A program made the translations under genes and the position numbers. A DNA stretch of 64,000 nt. Origin: Sthenelais limicola. Taxonomy: Eukaryota > Annelida > Polychaeta > Phyllodocida > Sigalionidae. The stretch covers positions 134,774,755-134,838,754 of the forward strand of contig OW804094.1 of NCBI GenBank assembly GCA_942159475.1. Reading direction: 5' to 3'. Positions 28,601-40,600 of the stretch are shown piece after piece (the first letter of the stretch is position 1; each line of letters starts with the position of its first letter). Under the pieces are notes generated by a model, which had not been told where the DNA came from, searched no databases, and saw only the letters and a program-made list of their open reading frames with translations.

Positions 28601-31600
28601 TCATGTCTATATTTCAGCATCTCAAGTACAAAGACATCCCAACCCATCTTCTGGAGGCTGGCGAAGTCACGGTACATAAGTCATCATGACCAATACTTTC
28701 ATGTATATTAATTATGATTCACTGTGTCATGCATTGCCGCTTTTTAAGTGACAAGGCTGTCATATACTCCTATACTCCTCCTCCTCCTCCTCCATGCATT
28801 TAAAACCACCACACTGATCATCACATTACATCACATAACCTATTTATAAGCCTTTTTGTGATCAGCTAACATGATATCCAACGTATTGGGTTGCCAGACC
28901 CTCCACTCGCTGCTCAAGGGAAGTGTCAACTTCAAATCACAATCATTTGGCCATTTACCATTTCAACTGTAGATAAATTGATAAAGCAAAAGAAGACTAC
29001 AATTGGGTATTTTGTGATATTTCTACAGGTCAAACACTCTTCAATACACGGATTATTTCCATCATTTAATTCAATCTCCTTTTTCATTTCTAAAGGAAAC
29101 TCTTAAGGGGGAACCTAGGATTGAAACACTTTCAAAGTTAATATCTACTGAAATTGAAAATTGCTGATTTTGTCATTGAAATTCAAACTATCAATTTAAT
29201 TCCTTTTGATTCCTGTTGGTTGACCGAAATATCTATGACCGAAATATCTACCAAAATCGTTGAATATAACTATTATAGAAAGAAAACAGCAATAACAACG
29301 CTTGGGACTAGTCCAATGTATGGGAGAAACACAAAAAACCCTCGCCTACATTTGATTAGAGCCTAATCTCGTTGTCAGAGAGGGGCCGGTCTGTACACCC
29401 AGTACGATTAAACATTGAAACACTTCCAAACCATTAACGGGCTTGTTTCTTTTTAACAGCCGCCAATGTGAGGCAATCGCTATCATATCAGTATTCAAGT
29501 AGCACGAGCAGAATCCTATCGATCGTTACAGTTTTGTTTGAATGCTTTCTCCTGTATACTCATACTACGACCAGCAAGCACCAATACAATAGGGTCAGAT
29601 TTTCAGAAAATGTACAATTGGCAGCTGTACACATTTAGTAAATTAGGCTGCAATTTGGTCAATGCTGGGTAAATTCAAGTATATTTGGCATTGCATTGAT
29701 TCTAGCCATCTGTTTGGTTAGGTTGAACTGTATTTTGAACTTTATTTTCGTCTGAAATTTGGGTTATTTGAGAGGATCGGTGAAGGCGAATTGTACATTT
29801 TCTGGCGACTTCACCCATATATAGATACCAGCAACAATTCTCTGGGACAGATGTAGGGAGTATCATATACGCTAGAGTGCTACCACAGTCAACACCACTG
29901 TTGTTACAATACATACAGCCCCAATTATCCTTAAAAGCATCCATGCACACATGGAGTGGGGCTCATTATTCCAAATCGTCATCTGTTGGAGTTGAATTAT
30001 TTATCATACTTCAAAATGCTACTGGATATTTTTTTTCCGTGGGCACTCAATTTCAATGTCATAAATATTATTGAGTGTATGTCGTCACCTACGCAAGTCG
30101 TCCGTCTGTCGGTTAAAGACTAAAAATGCTTGGAAGCTTATATACTGTGACATAATTTGAAATTTAATCAGTTTCTATTTAAAGCTAAGAACAGGTAATT
30201 TTAATATGCAGATACGACAGTCTACATAACATGCCAGCCTGCCTGCTGCTGCTTTGTATATAAATTAGTTTTAAATGCTAAAATAATTTAAAAGCATTAA
30301 AATGTAATGCTTGATGTTTAGGCGGTCCATGCCAGAAGGCTTAGGGTGAGTAATAGGTATTGTCCCCAGTGATATAAAGAATAAGATGACATTTTTCTAT
30401 TTTAAAACATAAATAAGTTATATGCTATATTATTAGCCATCGGGTATGAATAAGTTTCAAATATTCTTGATATATACACAACATTCGATTTGTGGGAAGT
30501 GTGGAGAATACAGCAATGGCCTGCGCTTACTAATCTTATCTTAAGATATAATTACATTCAGTGGGTTTTGACTCTAGTATATAAGGTAATTTACTCTATT
30601 AATAGTTAAGATGACATAACCGAACAGCATCAGAGTAATTACGTTCGTCGGGAATAGGGAGATTTAGCAAACACAACGCACCAACACAACACTAACGCAT
30701 CCACTAACTATTTGTACATTACTACCGCTGAGGGAATATCTCGAGAGGCGCTAGGCCGAGGGCATCTGCATTGCAGGCCTCTCGAGATATCCCCAAAGCG
30801 GTAATAATGTACTAAAAGTTAGTGGATGCGTTAGTGTTGTGTTGGTGCGTTGTGGTTGCTGAATCTCCCTATTGTGCCCCTATACTCACACGTATCAGTG
30901 AGTCTGATACCAGCTATGTGAAAGGATATGTGATGTGTCAAAAGGAAAATGAGTCACAAGTCGCAAAAATGGATTTTTGATACTTTTTTGTTTGAAAAAA
31001 AGTTTGCAATATTTCTTGGCAGACGATTACCAGTAAAGTAACTCATTTTCCTGTAACACATCACATATACCAACTATATCAGTGTCTCCTTGTTCAAGTT
31101 TATCATATAGGGGTTCCCAAATTGGGGACATGAACTATTTCTACGGAATATATGTATATGAAGAGATAAACTAACAGCAAATAGATGTATTAACAATTGT
31201 TCCAAACAGTACAGCTTAGGTCTAAGGCGAGAAATGAAATGAAATCAATAAATTAATAGATATTATGATTTATCTATTTAGACAATTGGTTGTTTGGACG
31301 AGGTAAGGAAACATATCTGAACATATATGTTATTTTGGTGCCAGAGAGCTTAACACCATATTTACAAGGTTATGGCACTTTAAACACAAGCAGGCGTTGG
31401 TTCATGTGTCCTTTTTATTTTCCATGCGTTTCTAATACATTTTATTTTACTCATTTTGATATAACTTATGCAAACTTATAACTTATGCAAACTTATTGGT
31501 ATCAATGTCCTGAACAGTCAACTTACGAGCAAGGAAGTCAAATACAGTAATGTAAACATAACCTAGAATAGGACTAACCCTAATATAGGATAATAATTCA

Positions 31601-34600
31601 TATAATTAGTACTTTAAGGTGTCTATAAACGGATGAAGAGGATAAATAAATTATAGACTAATTTAGGTACACCAATTTAATAGTTATATTTAAGGGATTG
31701 CATGCCTATAATTAATTAATTAATTGATTAATTATGAGATTTGTAGATTGGTATTTGGTTGATATAACAAAATATAAGGCTAGCGTAAGGTTAAATTCTA
31801 TATCACAAATCACAACAGCACACGTTCTATCTAGTTATACAAGTAACGGAAATATTATTGGAGAGGTAATGTTGGCATTGTGAGCCAGAATTTCTTGTAG
31901 ACTATTTCGCCTTCCTGTCTTTTCCTTGAATTTCAATCGTCAGACGTTTCGAATTGAACTTGCAAATTGAATGAACCGGGAATAGGGATTGACGATGATT
32001 AGATTTCGAAATCATTCTTTCCCTTAATCGTGTTCGTCCCGTTTTTGTCTTTCTATCATTTTCCTGTTCAAGGCCGTCCTAAAACCTAAGTGTTGTTCAT
32101 GATATGATATCACGATTTCGTCCTCTTTAGAAATGACATCATATCGTTCCTTCTCCTACTACTGTAAGAGAAAGCATTATCGATCAGAAATATGTCCCAG
32201 TCCCCGATATTTTTTTCTTCATCATAGCGCACCAGATTCTTTGTACTAATTGACTACTTGTCTTCCACAGACACTCGTGTCCCTTCAGGCCATGAGCAGT
32301 CAAACAGAGGAGACGGCGCGTACCATGAAAATGTTCCAAATCCGAAACTGGCCCAACAATCACAAAGTTCCTTCGTCAGCAAATGCACTTATTGATATGC
32401 TGACAAAGGTGGAGAGATGGCAGATCGAGGACTGCAATGGTCGCATTCCCACATGTGTCATATCCAAGTAAGTGCTATTTATTTTTCTTATTCTTTTTCC
32501 TAAACAAATTCTTATTCAGGTTGGTATATTGGCATCAGCCATGAGATCTATGTGACTCGGGCGGAGCCCGGCCTTCCGCCACACCCTTAAATGTGGTAAT
32601 TCATTGGAATTAAGAGTGTGTGGTTCATTGAAATTACAATTCGAACACAGGGTATAGGGTGGGTGAATAGTGAGGGGAGTGATGAAGGCGGGTGAGGGGG
32701 TGAGGGGGTGATACGGAGGGTGGGGATGAAGGGGGAGGAAATAGTAAGACATATTCTCATTTCAACTCTGCACCCTATTATCATTACTATAGTAATTACA
32801 ATAGGGTATAATAGTTGACATGGGTTTGGAAATGATTATTTATTTGAATTAACGGGGAAAACAATTATATATTATTCACAGCATATTAGCGTATCAATAT
32901 ATTAGGAAGGCTCTGCAAGTCTAACCTATACCTTAACCTAAACGTATCCGTATCTCAATTTTCAAAACATGTTTGAATATAAATTCAGAACTCTAATTGA
33001 TAAATACATCGGTAAGGTGGTATTACTGGAACAATGTTTTTATGATAGGAGTTGATGGAAATAGAAATAATGGTTTATGATAATTCTATGCACATCTATA
33101 TAAATAATAACAATTATACTGAGAGGTGAGAGAAAAGAAACTGAGTAGTTAATTTCGGTCTAAATTCAAAAACTAAATTTAGATTTTTTTCTAAATGCGA
33201 TTTACTTGGATGTTAGGTAATCTGACTGGTGGTAGTATGTTCCAAGTATGTGAGACGTGGTAGTGTAGTGATAGCCTATCACTTTCCTGTTTTGGTATCT
33301 TATGATGACACCAGATAACGTTAGATGTCAGCAGAAGCCCGTAATAGGCGCTGACCCGACGTTATCCAAAAGTGGGAGTTGAAGGTTAAAATAGAACAAA
33401 GGGCGGAGCACTTGCTCGCCCGAACTTTAGCACCATTTCCATATACTACTTACAGCGTATTGTCTGATACACGTGGTAGCCTGAACTTAGGCACCATTTC
33501 CCTAAACTACTTACATTGCCCTAGCCTATTGGGGTCAGATCTTCAGAAAACGTACAATTGGCCTTCACCAATCCTCTCAAATAAGCCAAATTTAAGACGA
33601 AAATCAGGTTCAAAATACAGTTCAACATAAGCAGCCAGATTTATTGAATGAATACAATACAGAATATACTCAGCTATACCTAGTATTTATCAATTTTGAC
33701 TCTAATTTAGCAGAATTTGATGGATGAGTAGAACTGTAGCATTTTCTGAAAAATCTGACCCATTGGCTGATATACTTGGTAGCCTTGACTTTAGCACCAT
33801 TTCCATAAACTACTTACATTGCGCTAGCCTATTGACTGATACACACAGTAGCCTGAACTTTGGCATCATTTCCATATACTACTTACATCGCGCTTAACTA
33901 TCAATTGCTATTGGAACACGTGTGGTGGCCTTGAGCCATCTTATTTCATTTCTGGAGCCCAGGAGGCGCACTAAGTGATTACTGCACCATTTGTATATGA
34001 GTGAAATCACCAGAAAATGTACAATTCGACTTCCCCAATCCTCCCCAATAACCCAAGTTTAAGACAACATTGAGGTTCAAAATTCAGTTCAACATAAACA
34101 AACAAACAAAATGTTTCAGTCTGATTTAACAGAATTAACTAAATGTGTAGATCTGCCGATTGTACATTTGTACAAGATCTGACCCATATAGTGCAATACA
34201 TTCATTTGATGCAAAATAATACATTATCCTGTTTGAAAAAGGGTAAAAAGAAATATATAAGCAAATATATATTGTTGTTGTTACTTTTATTTGCCAGTTA
34301 TTTACAATGGTGTCACTATCGGTGGGAACTGATCTCCCTACTTAGGGAGGATTTAAAGCCCTACCGTAAGAATATTAGAATATTATATATGTGTGTGTAT
34401 CTTCGATAGATATTGAACAAGGCAAATGATTATTATGTGAATAAATCTGTACCTCACCAGGACCATGATGTTGTTGTTGTTTTTCTAAAGGGTTTCTACA
34501 AATGATTAAAGACAAACATGAAACATACAATATTAGACATCAGCATTAAATGGGTCAGATTTTCAGAAAATATACAATTCCCCTTCACCAATCCTCTCAA

Positions 34601-37600
34601 ATAGCCCACATTTAGGACAAAAATAAGCTTCAAAATGCAGTTTAACATAACAAAACTGATACTTTAAATCGATGCGATATCAAATATACTCAGATATACC
34701 CGGTATTCATCATTTTTCAGCCTAATTTAGCAGAATTTCCTGAATGTGCAGAGCTGCCAATTGTACATTTTCTGAAAATCTGACCCTAATTTCTTTCACT
34801 TGTTTGCTTCCAGGAATGGAGTGAGTCGCAGTGGGTGCTATACAGCCATCAGTATCGCCTGGGATAAGCTGAAAGCTGAAGGCGAGGTCGACATCTTCAG
34901 GGCGGTCAAAACAATAAAGACCAACCGACCCCAGCTAGTAGAAAATATAGTGAGTGTTCTTTCCTTTAATCCATTCTGAGCAAACGGTTACTACATCATG
35001 TCTACAACTCCGAAAGATTAGATAGGCGACGATCCATCCTGCCCGTTCGCCCTCACTCCCCTTTACATGGACCCCCTCGTCCCCACCCTTTCCTTGTTTT
35101 GCCTCGAGCCTATCCAGTGGTCTTATCGTGGTCCTGTTTGGTATGTTCATGCAGAGCCTGTTTCTTTACCGTGCACTGGCCGATCTAGCTTACAAAGTCA
35201 CCCTCCCTCCTAGTCAGGGGAAGCATAATATGTATATATTAACATTAAAGGGGGGATCCACTGGCTGCGGTAAGCTCTGCGGTAAGCCTTGCCATGATTT
35301 GTACTGGTTCGGTAGCTGGAGAGGAATGACGAGGTCCTGCCTAGTTGGTTCACTGGCCATGTAGGCAGGACCTCGCCACTTCTCACCATCACAGCACCAG
35401 TGCAAGGCTTACCGCAGAGCTTACCCCAGCCAGTGGAGACCACCCTTAAGACACACAAATCCTATCGATAATATATACGGATTGTTTCAATAATATCTAA
35501 TTTACAGATATAATTCGTTGATGAAAGTTGAATAGATTAATGAAGATGGTATCAGTAATAGTAGGAATTTTAATTAATATATTTGTTCAAAAAGAGATAT
35601 AACAAGGCGATGTGTGTCATTGGAAACGTCTTCCAGCATATGCTTGGTTTGGCTATTGTAATAATAAAACATGGTTAAATTGTTGGATAAATGGCAAGAA
35701 ATACTCGTCTCCCTCTTGACCAATATAGAATCACACTGAACAAGATAATTGCATGAAAACACACTTTATGACAAATTCATATGTATGTGTGCTTACTATA
35801 TCAGACCCATACAATCCATCCCCGGTGTTGATATTTAGCCCCTTATAAAAATCAAATGCTATGAAGCTAGATCGGCTTAACAAGTTCTTGTCATCATTAT
35901 TTTTATTGCAGGCCTTACAATCTACCGCGCAAAGTTGTTCATGTTTTGTGAACTTGCTAATGTCCCGTCAACAATGTTTTTAATTTGATATACCTTCTTG
36001 TGTGTTCAATCTCCTCACTGCAATCATTTCAGGGACTTCAATTTTCAGGATGTTTAAGTATCGGAGGTATTCAATCAATCGAAATCTGATAACATGAATT
36101 GAATATCGGTAGTGCACAGAGATGGATTTTGTGTAGGCAGGTTCGGAGGTACACGAATCTCACAGCGCTATATCGCCGCTATCGTAGATGCAAAATCCAT
36201 GGCAGAATATGTGTTTCTTTATCCATCACAATATTTTCTATTGTAGGTGACTAAGTAAACACTCTTCTAGTTATCTTCCATATGTAGAATACGTTTTTGT
36301 AGTTAGTTCGATATCCCACATATATACATTATCTGTATCACTGTCTAGATGATAGTCCCTCTCTGACAATGAAATCCATAATTATTTAGTACCATTTTTA
36401 TGAAACACAGAAATGAAAAAAAATGCTGTTCCATATCGATAAATTGAGATATGTCTAATTAATATAATTTGTTATACTTATTAAATCATGTACCCCATGA
36501 AGTTACCATTGGCTTTTGTCGTTTGATTAACATATACTTTCTATTTCGGTTCTGATGTTGTAATAACAGTAACACACCATTCATAACCCTTTCTCCCCGT
36601 CTTACGATTTACATATAAGAATCATTGCGATCGTGGGGCGTCGAATTGATATATACTTTTTACTAGAGCAAGCACTTTCTACTTCTTTCGAAGCGTTCTA
36701 GTGTTTCCTTTTTTATTAGTCGCCCTATTTTTCCAATATACATGGTTACAACCTCTCAGTTGTTCATTTTTGTGTATATTATAATTTCTTAATCGTTCTT
36801 CTTTTTATAGACCCTATATAGTCTGTCCGAAAAGTAGTTGACACGAGATTCCTTCGTTCCTTTAAGGAGAGGGAAAAGTGGGGAATTTTTAGTTCTATTT
36901 ATGACGAGGACCTCTCAACCCTTTGCCCAGCAAGCCATTCTTTGCAATCAATCATGGGAACCAGGGCCAGTATAATCAGCTATTCCTTCCTTCTAAGCAA
37001 ACCAACTGCTGCTGTACATGGAACAGAGCCAGCGCAATAAAATATAGCTGTATATTTGGCCATGGTCGATCGCAAACGGAAAACGACTCAGGGGGCAAAA
37101 TCCAAAGTCCCCCCTTTTCTCTCTTTTTAAAGGAACAAAGGAATCCCGTGTCAACTATTTTTCGGACAGACTATAGGCACTGCCAATGTTTAAGCAGCAC
37201 ATGAGAGATTTTTATGTTTCATCTTGTCTGCTTTCAGGATGAATATAAGCTCCTGTATGACTCCCTGCTCCACTACATACGGAAGCAGGATGCTCTGGCT
37301 GACCATCACGTGACCCGCCTCTGACCAATCACCTGTCACCCTGCCCTCAACATTGTATTGCACCTCTAGGTGAATCTGCCTTGACACAAAAAAACCAATA
37401 CATTCTCTCTAATTCCTCAGAAAACCTCTTCTTAAGGGCCTAATCCACTAAGCCGATTCTCATGCGGTTTTCCGCTGCAGGGGACTCTTTTGCACTAGAT
37501 TTAGTGAGAATCGCAAGAGAATCTGCTCAGTGGAATGGGCCCTTTTCTCACCCTATCGTCTTTGCTTCCCCCCTATGCTTCTTGTACTGTTGATACCTCA

Positions 37601-40600
37601 TCCTTCTCTTCCTCTTATCTTACTGCTCATTCACCACCTCTTTGTCATCTTGTTTTTTTAAAAATGTAATGTGTATGTTTATGCTGCCCTTAGATCCTGA
37701 TGGTTGCGGTGATGAGGCCATTGGGACTAAAGTGCTTTGCATGCATGTTTTCACGGCTTATTATTATAGTGTCCTTGGAGGAATAGTTCTTCACTTGTAC
37801 AAAATGTGCCTGAGATATCAGTCTGTGTGTTTATCAACTGTACACGATGACAGGAGTACTTTACATCGGTGTGCTACACTGAATGCTATATTGCATCTCA
37901 ACTATAATCTTATGGGACACGACCACAAAACAAGCGTGTTCATCCAACCTTTGAATTCAAGTCTTTTATTATATACCATACATTATAGCCATTGTTCAAC
38001 CATGGGAACTTGCTCGCTATCTACTGACTTGGTTTATAATACATATTACCTTGCCATGCCTTTTTTATTTATGCTGATCACTAAAAGGGATAATACAATA
38101 GTGCAATTTACAGGACAGTACATCTGAAATCACATTTGCCCAATTTCTGATCATAATAATATACTTTAAATAAAGTTTACTGAACAAATTTTCACATATT
38201 ATATATCATATCAAACGACTGAATTGCTCTTAAAACACGCTCCAATCATATTGGGATGACACATTTAGATTTAACATTAACTGGTTGTTGGGATTTAGAT
38301 AACAGTGGTGCTCGGTTGTACAATACTATATAATGTTCTTCTTTCGTATGGTTAATCCAAACTATTTTTTAACATCTTCTGTGTTTAAATATTAAGAATT
38401 GTCATTTACTTTGTCTGTCTTCTCCTACATATATTTGTAAACTATCATAAACACACCTATCTCTCACTGCATGCCATTTGTACAAACATAAATCGGGCAA
38501 AACATTCCTGCAAATAATGACATGATACTTCCAACAAATATCAGTCGATTAAAGTTTACATCATTTATCAAACAATTCCAGTACAATTAAATACATTTGA
38601 GAGGGATGCCATATTACGGTATACAAAATTCATTTTCATCATGTACCTTTAACTTCTTAAAACATTCAATGCGTTGATAAATATAACACTAATTTGCATT
38701 TAATCAGATTTCCAGATTTAATCGAAGGTGGTTTTAAAAACATGTTCTTTCAGTAGACAGTTTCTTGTTGCGATCCATGAAAAGTTAAATGTAATACACA
38801 TAAGTTACATAATTGACATGCCTTCGCGTATGAATCAAATAAAGTTATTATAAGTGAGAAACCAGCGAAATTGAATTAATATTTTAATATTGAGTAACGT
38901 TCAACAAACATTCTGTTTCCTTATTCTAAAACTATATGCCACATGCTTTGTATGGTCCGTACATACTATTACGTATCCTCGAAATGCATTTCAATGGACA
39001 TAAAAATTTGACCTTCTGCCATTGTATCTGTGCTGGTACTTGGACATATATTATATCTATTTTAACTCATGGAATCGATGCATGACTATTTTTCCACATC
39101 GTCCGACTTTCCCCCATGGTCTGTTCATTATTTGTACCTTGTCGTGCGTGATATAATCAGAATGATAGATCTCACCATTTTGGTTGTTTTATTAAGACTC
39201 CCCCAACCAAGGTTTGGCTTCCACTAGGCTTTGATAGAGATAACGAGAAACTAGTTGAGAAGACTTAGAGATCCCAGTCATATATAAGTGAATATTTTGC
39301 GTAGAGTACTTAGGGTATTTTTTTTGTATACCTTTTCGGGTGCGAAATATGCGATCTTTGAATAGATTTAATTTTCATTGGATTATTGATACAATGCTTT
39401 GAAGTAGCATAAATTGTTTGGATGAATAATTTCGTCCAGATGTATGTATACATACTTTATATTCAATTTTGGTTGCTTGGAATGGCCCGTCACTTGGGTA
39501 CTTGCATTCAATATTTTTCTTAAAGATCATCAAATATCAGCACATTCTTGATACACTATCAAAATCTATTGAAGCAAAATTTGCTTCCCTATTCACGAAA
39601 ATATCGACCGTCAAAATTCCATATATTAAACATATATTCATAAATTGAATAACAGATATAATATTCTATATCACCCCAAGTCATTTCGCTTTTGTCAACA
39701 ACAGAGATTCCCCCCAGAAAAAAAATCAATAATCCACCTTTTATTACACATATAAACATGAATTTTACAACTTTTCTTTTTCTGTTTTCTTTCTGCTATC
39801 TTCAGGTGGAGTACATTTACTGTTACACCTTCATGGTGGTGTTGCTTGACTTCCTCAGCTCACGACAGCCCAACCTGATTCCGCGTTCAGACTCAGGACT
39901 TGGAAGGTGGGAGGATAGACCCAAGCCACAAGTTCCTCCCGTGGACCAATCACGTAAAGGTGACCACCACCACCACACCCACCACCCCTGTGAACAAAAT
40001 GGACCTGGCCCTAGTATAGTCAAGACCCGAGAGTCAAAACTCAGTGAAAATTACCCTGGCTCTAGAGTCAAGACTCGAGAGTCAAAACTCAGTGAAAATG
40101 ACCCTGGCTCTAGAGTCAAGACTCAAGAGTCAAAACTCAGTGAAAATGACCCTGGCTCTAGAGTCAAGACTCGAGAGTCAAAACTCAGTGAAAATGACCC
40201 TGGCTCAAGAGTCAAGACTCAAGAGTCAAAACTCAGTGAAAATTACCCTGGCTCTAGAGTCAAGACTCGAGAGTCAAAACTCAGCCAGTGCCTTGTTTCT
40301 CCCACCCAAAATGAAACAATATCCAGAAATGGATTGAGAAACAAAGCCTGGCATAACTCGCCTCGGCCCAGCCAACCATATTGTTCTAAAGTTAATTATA
40401 ACTCTGATATAGTGCTCCTCCGAGAAAGTGTACCAAAGACCATATTATCTAATTGTAATGAAACATTATCATTATCTAAGGATCTTCCACCTAATAAATA
40501 TCAATATTATCATCCTTCTCATATTATCAGCCTTTGTAACAAGATCCAGAGAGGCGTAGGGAAGGAAATAATACTTTGGAAGAAATCAAGGACAGTAATG

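Larger units (their letters stand above)
24030..32270 (+). other. Large D2 intron holding the cassette exons
   Basis: Apart from cassettes A-C and the weaker micro-exon candidates, no conserved coding segment is seen. The intron carries one family B element, one palindromic family D element, one short family A element and a few short simple repeats. Confidence 0.7.

Noticed and set aside
37642..38127. 161-codon ORF after the first RPTP stop
   Set aside because: No recognisable domain, no splice context, and it lies where a 3'UTR is expected. It could be re-examined if ribosome data show translation.
40019..40288. Regular repeat resembling a CRISPR array
   Set aside because: Units are contiguous with no spacers, are in frame with a coding exon, and the genome is eukaryotic.
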